Positions 26,096 to 35,336 of a DNA stretch of 64,000 nucleotides are shown one piece after another. The DNA is taken from positions 4,526,001-4,590,000 of the forward strand of contig NZ_VFMJ01000001.1 of NCBI RefSeq assembly GCF_006715005.1. The letters are read 5' to 3'. The stretch is from Serratia marcescens (GTDB lineage: Bacteria; Pseudomonadota; Gammaproteobacteria; Enterobacterales; Enterobacteriaceae). Both the position numbers and the translations under genes were made by a program. How positions within the stretch are numbered: the first letter of the stretch is position 1; each line of letters opens with the position of its first letter. Below the pieces are notes generated by a model that was not told where the DNA came from, did no database searches, and saw nothing but the letters and a program-made list of their open reading frames with translations.

Positions 26096-27364
26096 ATGAA
26101 CAAAGCGACTGTCGCGGCCAAACGCTGGTGGTACATCATGCCCATCGTGTTTATCACCTACAGCCTGGCCTATCTCGATCGCGCCAACTTCAGCTTCGCC
26201 TCTGCCGCCGGCATCAATGAAGATCTCGGCATCACCAAAGGCATGGCCTCGCTGCTGGGCGCGCTGTTTTTCCTCGGTTATTTCTTCTTCCAAATTCCCG
26301 GCGCCATCTACGCTGAACGCCGCAGCGTCAAAAAACTGATCTTCTGGTGCCTGATCCTATGGGGCGGCTGCGCCTCGCTGACCGGCGTGGTCAGCAATAT
26401 CCCGATGTTGGCCGCCATCCGCTTTATCCTGGGTGTGGTGGAGGCGGCGGTGATGCCGGCGATGCTGATCTACATCAGCAACTGGTTCACCAAATCGGAG
26501 CGGTCACGCGCCAATACCTTCCTGATCCTCGGCAACCCGGTGACGGTGCTGTGGATGTCGGTGGTGTCCGGCTACCTGATCCACGCCTTCGGCTGGCGTG
26601 AAATGTTCATCATCGAGGGCATTCCGGCGGTTATCTGGGCGTTCTGCTGGTGGGTGCTGGCGAAAGACAAACCGGCGCAGGCCGGCTGGCTGAGCGCCGA
26701 TGAGAAACAGGCGCTGCAGCAGCAGCTGGACGAAGAGCAGAAAGGTATCAAGGCCGTGCGCAACTACGGCGAAGCCTTCCGCTCTCGCAACGTGATCCTG
26801 CTGTGCGTGCAGTACTTCGCCTGGAGCATCGGCGTGTACGGTTTCGTGCTGTGGCTGCCTTCCATCCTGCGCAGCGGCATGCAGATGGGCATGGTGGAAG
26901 CCGGCTGGCTGTCGGCGGTGCCTTACCTGGCGGCGACCATCGCCATGATCGTGGTCTCCTGGGCGTCGGACAAAATGCAAAACCGTAAGCTGTTCGTCTG
27001 GCCGCTGCTGCTGATCGGCGCGCTGGCGTTCTTCGGCTCTTACGCCGTCGGCACCAACCACTTCTGGATCTCCTACGGCCTGCTGGTGGTCGCCGGCGCC
27101 GCAATGTACGCCCCCTACGGGCCGTTCTTCGCCATCATTCCGGAAATGCTGCCGAAAAACGTCGCCGGGGGCGCCATGGCGCTGATCAACAGCATGGGCG
27201 CGCTGGGGTCGTTCTTCGGTTCGTGGTTCGTCGGCTATCTGAATGGCGCCACCGGCAGCCCGGCGGCCTCTTACATGTTCATGGCCATCGCACTGGTGGT
27301 GGCGGTGGTGCTGACGCTGATCGTCAAACCCGCCCGCAACGAGATCCAGCCGCAATTGGCTTGA
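26096..27364 (+). CDS. kguT: 2-ketogluconate transporter (MFS, anion:cation symporter type)
   Basis: A 422-residue, 12-helix inner-membrane permease of the major facilitator superfamily. The N-terminal signature YSLAYLDRANFSFASA and the loop RFILGVVEAAVMPAM..SNWFTKSERSRAN are typical of the hexuronate/2-ketogluconate (ACS) group. The start follows GAAGGA. Context (PtxS, KguE, KguK, GhrB) points to 2-ketogluconate as substrate. Confidence 0.85.
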   Translation: MNKATVAAKRWWYIMPIVFITYSLAYLDRANFSFASAAGINEDLGITKGMASLLGALFFLGYFFFQIPGAIYAERRSVKKLIFWCLILWGGCASLTGVVSNIPMLAAIRFILGVVEAAVMPAMLIYISNWFTKSERSRANTFLILGNPVTVLWMSVVSGYLIHAFGWREMFIIEGIPAVIWAFCWWVLAKDKPAQAGWLSADEKQALQQQLDEEQKGIKAVRNYGEAFRSRNVILLCVQYFAWSIGVYGFVLWLPSILRSGMQMGMVEAGWLSAVPYLAATIAMIVVSWASDKMQNRKLFVWPLLLIGALAFFGSYAVGTNHFWISYGLLVVAGAAMYAPYGPFFAIIPEMLPKNVAGGAMALINSMGALGSFFGSWFVGYLNGATGSPAASYMFMAIALVVAVVLTLIVKPARNEIQPQLA

Positions 27365-27437
27365 TCCGGTTATACTTTTTATCTGTTAACCCAACCGGGG
27401 GGGCGCCATGCCCCCTTTGGCCCAGCTGGAGTTCGTG

Positions 27438-28415
27438 ATGAAGCCTTCTATCGTATTGTACAAAAGCCTGCCCGCCGATCTGCGTGAACGTCTGGAACAG
27501 CACTTCACCGTGCACGCCTTCAACGGCCTGCAGCCGGAGAACCGCGACGAACTGCGCCAGGCGCTGCAGCAGGCCGAAGGGATCATCGGTTCCGGCGGTA
27601 AAATTGACGAAGCCTTCCTGCAGCAGGCGCCCAAACTGCGCGCGGCCTCGACCGTTTCCGTCGGCTACGACAACTTCGACGTCGAGGCGCTCAACGCCCA
27701 TAACGTGCTGCTGATGCACACCCCGACGGTGCTGACCGAAACCGTCGCCGACACCATCATGAGCCTGGTGCTGGCGACCGCGCGCCGGGTGGTGGAAGTG
27801 GCGGAGCGGGTGAAGGCCGGCGAATGGCGCGGCAGCATCGGGCCGGACTGGTTCGGCGTCGACGTGCACCATAAAACCATCGGCATCCTCGGCATGGGCC
27901 GCATCGGCCTGGCGCTGGCGCAGCGCGCGCATTTTGGTTTCGGCATGCCGGTGCTGTACAACGCCCGCCGCACGCATGAAGAGGCGGAACAGCGCTTCAA
28001 CGCGCGCCGCTGCGATCTGGACACCCTGCTGGCCGAGTCGGATTTCGTTTGCATCACGCTGCCGCTGACCGAACAAACCTTCCACATGATCGGCCGCGAA
28101 CAGCTGGCGAAAATGAAGAAAAGCGGCATTCTGATCAACGCCGGCCGCGGGCCGGTGGTGGATGAGCAGGCGCTGATCGAAGCGCTGCAAAACGGCGAGA
28201 TCCACGCCGCCGGGTTGGACGTGTTCGAGAAAGAGCCGCTGCCGGCCAACTCGCCGCTGCTCAGCATGCCGAACGTGGTGGCGTTGCCGCACATCGGCTC
28301 CGCCACCCATGAAACGCGCTACGGCATGGCCGCCTGCGCGGTGGATAATTTGATCGCCGCGTTGACCGGCACGGTGAAAGAAAACTGCGTCAATCCGCAG
28401 CTGTTGCGGAAATAA
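27438..28415 (+). CDS. ghrB: Glyoxylate/hydroxypyruvate/2-ketogluconate reductase B
   Basis: NADPH-dependent D-isomer 2-hydroxyacid dehydrogenase of 325 residues (E. coli GhrB/TkrA 324, closely similar throughout). NAD(P) motif [19 protein letters not shown], catalytic Arg in [10 protein letters not shown], Glu in FEKEPL and His in [12 protein letters not shown] are all present. The start at 27438 is set by CTGGAG at 27426-27431. It follows kguT by 73 bp with a GC hairpin in between (27398-27418), so it may serve as the KguD step of the 2-ketogluconate route or keep its general role. Confidence 0.93.
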   Translation: MKPSIVLYKSLPADLRERLEQHFTVHAFNGLQPENRDELRQALQQAEGIIGSGGKIDEAFLQQAPKLRAASTVSVGYDNFDVEALNAHNVLLMHTPTVLTETVADTIMSLVLATARRVVEVAERVKAGEWRGSIGPDWFGVDVHHKTIGILGMGRIGLALAQRAHFGFGMPVLYNARRTHEEAEQRFNARRCDLDTLLAESDFVCITLPLTEQTFHMIGREQLAKMKKSGILINAGRGPVVDEQALIEALQNGEIHAAGLDVFEKEPLPANSPLLSMPNVVALPHIGSATHETRYGMAACAVDNLIAALTGTVKENCVNPQLLRK

Positions 28416-28416
28416 C

Positions 28417-28569
28417 TCAGCGCGGCCGGTGGTCTGAGGATAACCGGCCGTGTTGCTCTTCCTGCTGCGGCGCGAACAGCGCCTGCAGCTGATGTTCTTC
28501 GGCGAAGTGCTCCAATTCGGCATCCTGAATTGCCTGAACGATCTCTTCTCGCCAGTTTTTGTCCGTCAT
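28417..28569 (-). CDS. Small acidic protein of unknown function (50 residues)
   Basis: MTDKNWREEIVQAIQDAELE... followed by a glutamine/histidine-rich tail. I do not recognise a family. The case for a real gene is the near-perfect Shine-Dalgarno AAAGGAGGT six bases before the ATG and the amphipathic helical composition. It converges on ghrB with a single base between the stop codons. The longer 69-codon frame adds residues upstream of the ribosome site and is rejected. Confidence 0.65.
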   Translation of the reverse strand: MTDKNWREEIVQAIQDAELEHFAEEHQLQALFAPQQEEQHGRLSSDHRPR

Positions 28570-28658
28570 CGCTAACCTCCTTTGATGTTCATCGTTTAAT
28601 CTGCCGCAGCGCGCGCGCAAAGCCAAGCCGAATCAATCCGAAAACGCTCCACCCTTCC

Positions 28659-28691
28659 TCTCCTCCTCGAAAAACCCCCGCAGGGAGGAGG
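28659..28691. promoter_or_regulatory. Candidate MalT boxes, opposed, upstream of malS
   Basis: AGGGAGGAGG at 28682-28691 matches the MalT consensus GGGGAKGAGG at 9 of 10 positions. On the other strand, GAGGAGGAGA at 28668-28659 matches 8 of 10. E. coli malS is MalT-dependent, so these are plausible but unproven sites about 75-105 bp before the start codon. Confidence 0.45.
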
Positions 28692-28764
28692 CCATTTTTC
28701 CACCGTTTGCCACACTGGGCGCTACCCTGCGAAAAAACGCTTCCTGCCGCGCGTAAGGAGAGCC

Positions 28765-30828
28765 ATGAAACTGTTACCCCTGCCCTTGTTGATGCTGCTG
28801 TCGCCTTCGGCGCTGGCCGGCTGGACGCTGCCGGGCTTCCCGGCCTTCGACGAAACGGCCGCCGGGCTGTTCGCCAGCCAGGCCGCGCTGCCCAAAGGCC
28901 AGCTGCCGCTGCGGCTGTATCAGGATAACCACTGCTGGCAGCCAGCCGAGGCGGTGAAGCTTAACCAGACGCTGTCGCTGCAACCCTGCGGCGCCCACCC
29001 GCCGGTCAGCTGGCGGCAGTTCCGCGCCGGCGACTATCAGGTGCGCATCGACACGCGCAGCGGCACGCCGACGCTGCAGCTCAGCCTGAGCAGCGCGCCG
29101 GAAAGCGCCGCCGTTGCCGTCCGCAGCTGCCCGCGCTGGGACGGTAAGCCGGTCACGGTCGACGTCGCCCCCACCTTCGCCGAAGGCGAAACGCTGCGCG
29201 ATTTCTATTCCGGCCAAACGGCGCAGGTGAGCCAGGGAAAAATCACGCTGCAGCCCGCCGCCGCCAGCGGCGGCCTGTTGCTGCTGGAATCCGCCGCCAC
29301 GGCGAAACCGGCGGCGTTCAGCTGGCATAACGCCACGGTCTACTTCGTGCTGACCGATCGCTTTGAGAACGGCAACCCGGCCAATGACCACAGCTACGGG
29401 CGCCGCAGCGACGGCCTGCAGGAAATAGGCACCTTTCACGGCGGCGATCTGGCCGGTCTGACGCAGAAGCTGGACTATCTGCAGCAGCTCGGCGTCAACG
29501 CCTTGTGGATCAGCTCGCCGCTGGAGCAGATCCACGGCTGGGTCGGCGGCGGCACCAAAGGCGATTTCCCGCATTACGCCTATCACGGCTATTACGCGCT
29601 GGACTGGACTCGCCTCGACGCCAACATGGGCACCGAACAGGAGCTGCGCACGCTGGTCGAGCAGGCGCATCGGCGCGGCATTCGCATTCTGTTCGACGTG
29701 GTGGTGAACCACGTCGGCTACGCCACACTGGCGGATATGCAGACGTTCCACTTCGGCTCGCTGTACCTGCAGGGCGCGGAGGTGGAGAAAACCCTGGGGA
29801 AAAACTGGAACGACTGGCGCCCCGGGCCAGGGCAAAACTGGCACAGCTTCAACGACTACATCAACTTCAGCGACAAGGCGGGCTGGCGCCCATGGTGGGG
29901 GAAAAACTGGATCCGCACCGACATCGGCGACTATGACTCACCGGGCTATGACGACCTGACGATGTCGCTGGCCTTCCTGCCGGACATCAAAACCGAAGCG
30001 CCCGGCGCCAGCGGCCTGCCGCTGTTCTATCGCCACAAACCCGACACCGCCGCGCGCGACATGCCCGGCGCCACCACTCGCGATTACCTGACCGTCTGGC
30101 TCAGCCAGTGGGTGCGCGATTACGGCATCGACGGTTTTCGCGTCGATACCGCCAAGCACGTGGAAAAACCGACGCTGGCGCTGTTGAAACAGCGCGCCAC
30201 GGCGGCATTGGCGGCGTGGAAAGCGGAGCATCCGCAGCAGACGTTGGATGATGCGCCGTTTTGGATGACTGGCGAGGCCTGGGGCCACGGGGTGATGAAA
30301 AGCGACTATTACCAAAACGGCTTCGACGCGATGATCAACTTCGATTTCCAGGACCAGGCGTCGCAGGCATTGGGCTGCTTTGCCGACATCGACGCCACCT
30401 ACCGGCAGATGGCCGAGCGGCTGCAGGATTTCAACGTGCTGAGCTACCTCTCTTCGCACGACACCCGGCTGTTCTTCGCCAGCGACGCCAAAGGCTCGCT
30501 GCCTCGCCAACAGCGGGCGGCGAACCTGCTGTTGCTGGCGCCGGGCGCGGTGCAGATTTACTACGGCGATGAAAGCGGCCGCCCGCTCGGCCCAACCGGT
30601 TCCGATCCGCTGCAGGGTACCCGCTCCGACATGAACTGGCGTGAGCTACAGGGGGAAAAAGCCCCGCTGCTGGCCCACTGGCAACGGTTGGGGCAGTTCC
30701 GCGCTCGCCACCCGGCGATCGGCGGCGGCGTGCAAACCCCGCAGGCGCACGCCGCCTATTACGCCTTCAGCCGCCGGCTCGGCGACGATAAGGTGATGGT
30801 GGTGTGGGCCGGCGAACGGTCACAATAA
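28765..30828 (+). CDS. malS: Periplasmic alpha-amylase
   Basis: GH13 endo-amylase that cleaves maltodextrins in the periplasm. Signal peptide residues 1-18 (cleavage at SALA/GW), a large N-terminal accessory region (to about residue 185), then the catalytic barrel. Nucleophile Asp is in GFRVDTAKH (about 455), acid/base Glu in GEAWGHG (about 502) and the transition-state Asp in SSHDTR (about 563). 687 residues against 676 in E. coli. Two or more cysteines lie in the N-terminal part, in line with the disulfide dependence of E. coli MalS. AAGGAG precedes the start. It is next to avtA, as in E. coli. Confidence 0.96.
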   Translation: MKLLPLPLLMLLSPSALAGWTLPGFPAFDETAAGLFASQAALPKGQLPLRLYQDNHCWQPAEAVKLNQTLSLQPCGAHPPVSWRQFRAGDYQVRIDTRSGTPTLQLSLSSAPESAAVAVRSCPRWDGKPVTVDVAPTFAEGETLRDFYSGQTAQVSQGKITLQPAAASGGLLLLESAATAKPAAFSWHNATVYFVLTDRFENGNPANDHSYGRRSDGLQEIGTFHGGDLAGLTQKLDYLQQLGVNALWISSPLEQIHGWVGGGTKGDFPHYAYHGYYALDWTRLDANMGTEQELRTLVEQAHRRGIRILFDVVVNHVGYATLADMQTFHFGSLYLQGAEVEKTLGKNWNDWRPGPGQNWHSFNDYINFSDKAGWRPWWGKNWIRTDIGDYDSPGYDDLTMSLAFLPDIKTEAPGASGLPLFYRHKPDTAARDMPGATTRDYLTVWLSQWVRDYGIDGFRVDTAKHVEKPTLALLKQRATAALAAWKAEHPQQTLDDAPFWMTGEAWGHGVMKSDYYQNGFDAMINFDFQDQASQALGCFADIDATYRQMAERLQDFNVLSYLSSHDTRLFFASDAKGSLPRQQRAANLLLLAPGAVQIYYGDESGRPLGPTGSDPLQGTRSDMNWRELQGEKAPLLAHWQRLGQFRARHPAIGGGVQTPQAHAAYYAFSRRLGDDKVMVVWAGERSQ

Positions 30829-30847
30829 TCCAGCGTAATATGCTGCT

Positions 30848-30886
30848 AATCGGCCAATGAGCGAAGTTTGTGCCCATTGGCCGATT
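30848..30886. other. Perfect 12-bp inverted repeat between malS and avtA
   Basis: AATCGGCCAATG (30848-30859) and CATTGGCCGATT (30875-30886) are exact reverse complements around a 15-base loop. There is no U-tract on either side, so it may be a weak terminator, an mRNA-stabilising hairpin or an operator. Confidence 0.7.
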
Positions 30887-30963
30887 TGTCGGCCGCATTG
30901 CAGCGGGATTTGTCTGGCGGTATGGTGGGTGATTACCTGCTAAGAAACAGTACTGCTGCACCT

Positions 30964-32217
30964 ATGACTTTCTCACTTTTCGGCGAAAAATTTACCCGTT
31001 ATGCGGGCATTACCCGTTTGATGGACGACCTGAACGAAGGCCTGCGCACCCCCGGTGCCATCATGCTCGGCGGCGGCAATCCGGCGCAGATCCCAGAGAT
31101 GGAAGCCTACTTCAAACAGCTGTGCCAGGATATGCTCGATCAGGGCAAACTGACCGAGGCGCTGTGCAACTACGACGGCCCGCAAGGCAAGGACGCGCTG
31201 CTGAAAGCGCTGGCCAATCTGCTGCGCGACGAGCTCGGCTGGGAGATTTCGCCACAGAATATTGCACTGACTAACGGCAGCCAAAGCGCGTTTTTCTACT
31301 TGTTCAACCTGTTCGCCGGCCGCTACGCCGACGGTTCGCGCCGCCGCGTGCTGTTCCCGCTGGCGCCGGAATATATCGGCTATGCCGACGCCGGGCTGGA
31401 CGAAGGGCTGTTCGTCTCCGCCAAACCGAATATCGAGCTGCTGCCGGACGGCCAGTTCAAATATCACGTTGATTTCGAACACCTCACCATCGGCGACGAC
31501 ATCGGCATGATCTGCGTTTCACGGCCGACCAACCCGACCGGCAACGTGATCACCGACGAAGAGCTGATGAAGCTCGACCTGCTGGCGCAGCAGCGCGATA
31601 TTCCGCTGGTGATCGACAACGCCTACGGCGTGCCGTTCCCCGGCATCATCTTCAGCGACGCCACGCCGCTGTGGAACCCGAACACCATCCTGTGCATGAG
31701 CCTGTCCAAGCTCGGCCTGCCGGGCTCGCGCTGCGGCATCGTGATCGCCGACGAGAAGGTGATCACCGCGCTAACCAACATGAACGGCATCATCAGCCTG
31801 TCGCCAGGCAGCATGGGGCCGGCGATGGCGACGGAAATGATCGCGCGCGGCGATCTGCTGCGCCTGTCGAACGAGGTCATTCGCCCGTTCTACAAACAGC
31901 GCGTTGAGCACACCATCGAGATTATTCGCCGCTACCTGTCGCCGGAGCGCTGCCTGATCCACAAACCGGAAGGGGCTATCTTCCTCTGGCTGTGGTTCAA
32001 GGATCTGCCGATCACCACCGAAGTGCTGTATCAGCGCCTGAAAAAGCGTGGCGTGCTGATGGTGCCGGGCCACTACTTCTTCCCGGGGCTGGAGCACGAC
32101 TGGCCGCACACCCACCAGTGCATGCGTATGAACTACGTGCCCGATCCGGAGAAAATCGAGCGCGGCGTGGCGATCCTGGCGGAAGAGATCGAGCGCGCGC
32201 ATCAGGAAGCGAACTAA
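30964..32217 (+). CDS. avtA: Valine-pyruvate aminotransferase
   Basis: PLP enzyme interconverting valine/alanine with the corresponding keto acids. 417 residues, equal to E. coli AvtA, with strong identity from MTFSLFGEKFTRYAGIT to the C-terminus. The cofactor lysine is in MSLSKLGLPGSRCG, and SRPTNPTGNVITDEEL is the family motif. The start at 30964 follows the E. coli N-terminus, though no good Shine-Dalgarno is visible. Single-gene unit with a terminator behind it. Confidence 0.96.
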   Translation: MTFSLFGEKFTRYAGITRLMDDLNEGLRTPGAIMLGGGNPAQIPEMEAYFKQLCQDMLDQGKLTEALCNYDGPQGKDALLKALANLLRDELGWEISPQNIALTNGSQSAFFYLFNLFAGRYADGSRRRVLFPLAPEYIGYADAGLDEGLFVSAKPNIELLPDGQFKYHVDFEHLTIGDDIGMICVSRPTNPTGNVITDEELMKLDLLAQQRDIPLVIDNAYGVPFPGIIFSDATPLWNPNTILCMSLSKLGLPGSRCGIVIADEKVITALTNMNGIISLSPGSMGPAMATEMIARGDLLRLSNEVIRPFYKQRVEHTIEIIRRYLSPERCLIHKPEGAIFLWLWFKDLPITTEVLYQRLKKRGVLMVPGHYFFPGLEHDWPHTHQCMRMNYVPDPEKIERGVAILAEEIERAHQEAN

Positions 32218-32229
32218 GCTCAACCCATC

Positions 32230-32256
32230 GGGGCGCCACCACGGCGCCCTTTTTTT
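32230..32256 (+). terminator. avtA terminator
   Basis: Stem GGGCGCC/GGCGCCC (32231-32237, 32243-32249) with loop ACCAC and seven T, directly followed by the end of the convergent yidE. Confidence 0.93.
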
Positions 32257-32259
32257 GGA

Positions 32260-33918
32260 TTACAGCGTCCAGAACAGCACCGCCAGCAGCTGCGGCGACA
32301 TGATGCGCAGGAACATCGCCAACGGATACACGGTGGCGTAAGACAGCGCGGCGGCGCCGCTGGTGGGATGCAGACCGTTGGCGAAGGCCAGCGCCGGCGG
32401 ATCGGTCATCGATCCCGCCAGCATGCCGGACAGCGTCAGGTAGTTCATCTTGCCCACCGTGCGTGCCAGAATACCGACGCTCAGCAGCGGAATAGCGGTG
32501 ATCAATGCGCCATAACCAATCCACGTCAGCCCTTCGCCGTGCAGCAACGTATCGATAAAGTTGCCGCCCGACTTCAATCCGACCACCGCCAGAAACAGCA
32601 CGATGCCCAGCTCGCGCAGCGCCAGGTTGGCGCTCGGCGGCATAAACCAATACAGCTTGCCGATGCTGCCGATGCGCCCCAGGATCAGCGCCGCCACCAG
32701 CGGCCCGCCGGCCAGCCCCAGCCGCAATGCCGCCGGGAAGCCGGGCACGAACAGCGGAATGGAGCCGAGCAGCACCCCGAGGCCGATGCCGATAAAGACC
32801 GGCAGCATCTGCACCTGCTGCAGTTTTTGTTGGGCGTTGCCGACGATTGCCGTCACCGCGTCGATGGCCTCCGGCCGGCCGACCAGGTTGAGAATGTCGC
32901 CGAACTGCAGCGTCACGTTGCTGCCGGCCACCAGCTCCACGCCGGCGCGGTTGAGGCGTGAAATCACCACGTCATACTTCTGCTTCAGGTTCAGCTCGCG
33001 GATTTTCTTGCCCAGCACCTGCTCGTTGGTCACCACCGCCCTCACCACCTGCAGCGCGGTGCCGCGCGTCGACAGCGAGGCGTCCACCTCTTCGCCGATC
33101 ACCAGCCGGGCATTTTCCAGATCTTCCCGTTTGCCCACCAGGTGCAGGTAGTCGCCAAGCTCCAGCCGTTCGTGGGGCGCCGGCACCATCAGCAGCTCCC
33201 CGCGTTTGAGGCGCGAACAGACGATCGCTTCACCGTTGAGCAGCGGTACGCTTTTGATCGCCATGCCCTGCAGGTTGGGGTTACGCACCGCCACGTTCAT
33301 GGCGTGCAGCAGCTCGCGCTGATTGCCCAGGCCGTTTTCAAACGCCTGCGCCTCGCGATCGATGTTGATGCGGAAAAACAGCCGAATCAGCCACATCACC
33401 AGCAGGATGCCGCAAATGCCGAACGGATAGGCCATGGCATAACCCATCCCCATGCCGTCCACCAACGCCGGATCGGAACCGAGATCGGTCAGGATTTGCT
33501 GACCGGCGCCCAACGCCGGGGTGTTGGTGACCGCGCCGGAGAACACGCCGAGGATGATCGGCAGCGGCACGTCGAACAGCTTGTGCACCGCCGCCGCCAC
33601 GACACCGCCGGTCAGCACCAGCAGCACCGCGAAGGCATTGAGGCGCAGACCGGAGACGCGCAGCGAAGAGAAGAAACCGGGGCCGACCTGGATGCCGATG
33701 GTGTAGACGAACAGGATCAGGCCAAACTCCTGGATAAAGTGCAGCATGTCCCCGTTCAGGCTGATTTGCCCGCTCTGGGCAAAGTGCCCGACCAGGATAC
33801 CGCCGAACAGCACGCCGCCGATGCCCAGCCCGACGCCGTACAGCTTCCAGTTCCCCATCCACAGCCCAATGACGGCCGCCAGCGCCAACATGCTGACGGT
33901 CAGGGCGATATCGCTCAT
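32260..33918 (-). CDS. yidE: Putative transporter YidE (AspT/AAE family with two RCK_C domains)
   Basis: A 552-residue inner-membrane protein (553 in E. coli). Two blocks of about five to six helices (N-terminal ~1-190, C-terminal ~370-552) flank two cytoplasmic TrkA-C/RCK_C domains (~190-370), in which [14 protein letters not shown] and [14 protein letters not shown] mark the repeats. Related AspT is an aspartate:alanine antiporter; the YidE substrate is unknown. The start has AAGGAAG upstream. In E. coli it also neighbours ibpB. Confidence 0.93.
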   Translation of the reverse strand: MSDIALTVSMLALAAVIGLWMGNWKLYGVGLGIGGVLFGGILVGHFAQSGQISLNGDMLHFIQEFGLILFVYTIGIQVGPGFFSSLRVSGLRLNAFAVLLVLTGGVVAAAVHKLFDVPLPIILGVFSGAVTNTPALGAGQQILTDLGSDPALVDGMGMGYAMAYPFGICGILLVMWLIRLFFRINIDREAQAFENGLGNQRELLHAMNVAVRNPNLQGMAIKSVPLLNGEAIVCSRLKRGELLMVPAPHERLELGDYLHLVGKREDLENARLVIGEEVDASLSTRGTALQVVRAVVTNEQVLGKKIRELNLKQKYDVVISRLNRAGVELVAGSNVTLQFGDILNLVGRPEAIDAVTAIVGNAQQKLQQVQMLPVFIGIGLGVLLGSIPLFVPGFPAALRLGLAGGPLVAALILGRIGSIGKLYWFMPPSANLALRELGIVLFLAVVGLKSGGNFIDTLLHGEGLTWIGYGALITAIPLLSVGILARTVGKMNYLTLSGMLAGSMTDPPALAFANGLHPTSGAAALSYATVYPLAMFLRIMSPQLLAVLFWTL

Positions 33919-34030
33919 AGGTCACTTCCTTGCCAAAGTTGAATCGGGAATTTGCGGACAAAGACACACAGTTAACAAGGATTATGACATCGGACCGTCG
34001 GGGGGACTGTGGCGTGCGCCACATAACGCA

Positions 34031-34060
34031 ACGGGGGAGACCCGTCTGGATCTCCCCCGT
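34031..34060. other. Perfect 10-bp hairpin downstream of ibpB
   Basis: ACGGGGGAGA (34031-34040) pairs with TCTCCCCCGT (34051-34060) around a 10-base loop. There is no U-tract in the ibpB direction; it may still be the ibpB mRNA end. Confidence 0.5.
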
Positions 34061-34085
34061 ATGATGATGACCGTTTTTCAGTCGG

Positions 34086-34514
34086 TTATTTCGCTTCCAG
34101 CTCCGGCGTCGCACCGATGGCGATGCGCTGAGGCTGCAAGGCTTCCGGCACCTGACGCACCAGATCGATGTGCAACAGGCCGTTTTCAAATTTGGCCTCG
34201 GACACCTGCAGATGCTCCGCCAGGGTGAAGGTCAACTGAAACTCTTTGCACACCAGGCCCTGGTGCAGGTATTCGACCTGTTTTTCCGGCGGCGTGGGTT
34301 TACCGCTGACGGTCAGCCGCGGCCCTTCCACTTCGATATTCAGTTCGCTCTGCCGGAAACCAGCCAGCGCCAGAGAAATGCGGTAATGATTGTCATCACT
34401 TTTCTCGATGTTATACGGCGGGAACCCCTGAGGTTCCTGGCCGCCCATTGAACTGGCCAATTTATCAAAACCAATCCATTGACGCAGAAGCGGGGATAAA
34501 TCGTAATTACGCAT
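34086..34514 (-). CDS. ibpB: Small heat shock protein IbpB
   Basis: Hsp20 holdase (142 residues, as in E. coli) that co-assembles with IbpA on aggregating proteins and hands them to DnaK/ClpB. Alpha-crystallin core about residues 30-125 ([35 protein letters not shown]) with the C-terminal IAI anchoring motif. The start MRNYDLSP has AAAGGAG eight bases upstream; five upstream codons of the open frame are rejected. It lies 100 bp downstream of ibpA. Confidence 0.97.
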   Translation of the reverse strand: MRNYDLSPLLRQWIGFDKLASSMGGQEPQGFPPYNIEKSDDNHYRISLALAGFRQSELNIEVEGPRLTVSGKPTPPEKQVEYLHQGLVCKEFQLTFTLAEHLQVSEAKFENGLLHIDLVRQVPEALQPQRIAIGATPELEAK

Positions 34515-34602
34515 AGGAACAACTCCTTTCATTAAGCGAGATGTGTTTATTCAGCCCCCTGACGGCAGGCTAGGTATTATTTACCGGCAGCGTACCTGCC
34601 GG
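34515..34602 (-). promoter_or_regulatory. ibpA-ibpB intercistronic leader with hairpin and ROSE-like motif
   Basis: A hairpin CCGGCAG/CTGCCGG (34584-34602) is followed, just before the ibpB ribosome site, by UCGCU, the U(U/C)GCU motif that pairs with AGGA in ROSE thermometers. Temperature control of ibpB translation is known in E. coli; here it is inferred from the motif. Confidence 0.5.
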
Positions 34603-34614
34603 AAAAACAGAAAT

Positions 34615-35028
34615 TTATTTAATTTCGATGCGGCGCGGTTTTAATGTTTCCGGCACGATGCGTTGCATGTCGATATACAACAGGCCATTCTCCAGTTTGG
34701 CACCTTTAATTTGGATATGTTCGGCCAGCTGGAATTTACGCTCGAAATTACGCTCGGCGATGCCCTGATATAAGTAGGTTTTTTCTGCCGGTTCGTTATT
34801 GTGCGCACCGCGAACAATCAGCAGATTATCTTGCGTGGTGATCTCCAGCTCCTGCTCGGCAAACCCGGCTACCGCAATGGCGATGCGATAATGATTTTCG
34901 TCCACCAGCTCGACATTATAAGGGGGATAGCCGCCGTTACCCTGACTCTGGCCGGCCTCCAGCGCGTTGAACAGGCGATCAAAACCAATGGCGGAACGGT
35001 ATAGCGGGGAAAGATCAAAATTACGCAT
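34615..35028 (-). CDS. ibpA: Small heat shock protein IbpA
   Basis: A 137-residue Hsp20 chaperone with E. coli length and an almost identical core ([33 protein letters not shown]) and the C-terminal IEI motif. TTAGGAGG precedes the ATG. It is the first gene of the ibpA-ibpB heat-shock operon, under a sigma-32 promoter and a thermometer-type leader. Confidence 0.98.
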   Translation of the reverse strand: MRNFDLSPLYRSAIGFDRLFNALEAGQSQGNGGYPPYNVELVDENHYRIAIAVAGFAEQELEITTQDNLLIVRGAHNNEPAEKTYLYQGIAERNFERKFQLAEHIQIKGAKLENGLLYIDMQRIVPETLKPRRIEIK

Positions 35029-35090
35029 AAAACAGCCTCCTAAGGCACTTCAGCGAGGTTGAAATAAATACGCCTTCCACTCTGGACAGG
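35029..35090 (-). promoter_or_regulatory. ROSE-type RNA thermometer in the ibpA leader
   Basis: On the minus strand the leader reads CCTCGCTGAAGTGCC then TTAGGAGG. The UCGCU in it fits the conserved ROSE motif U(U/C)GCU facing the Shine-Dalgarno AGGAGG with the typical G-G opposition. The ibpA thermometer is established in E. coli and relatives. Confidence 0.7.
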
Positions 35091-35143
35091 CTAATTAAGC
35101 CAGAATTCCCTTACGGCAAATTCTCAATCCGGCTCTGATGATA

Positions 35144-35171
35144 AAATGGGGGTTGCTTTCATCAATTCAAC
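35144..35171 (-). promoter_or_regulatory. Sigma-32 heat-shock promoter of ibpA
   Basis: On the minus strand, GTTGAA (35171-35166), 14 bp, then CCCCATTT (35151-35144). This fits the sigma-32 consensus CTTGAA-N13-15-CCCCATNT with one mismatch. It lies about 120 bp before the ibpA start. Confidence 0.85.
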
Positions 35172-35336
35172 AGGCGAGGATCAAAAAAGCGCATTTCGGT
35201 TAGGTGAAAGTTTTTTTACCACTTACACTAAAGTGAGAGAGCCGCCACAGAGCGGGGTTTTGCTTCTTTTAAAGCAACAACAGGATGTTATAAATCAGCT
35301 TAATTTAGGGGAACAGCAACCCTGCAGGATGGATGA

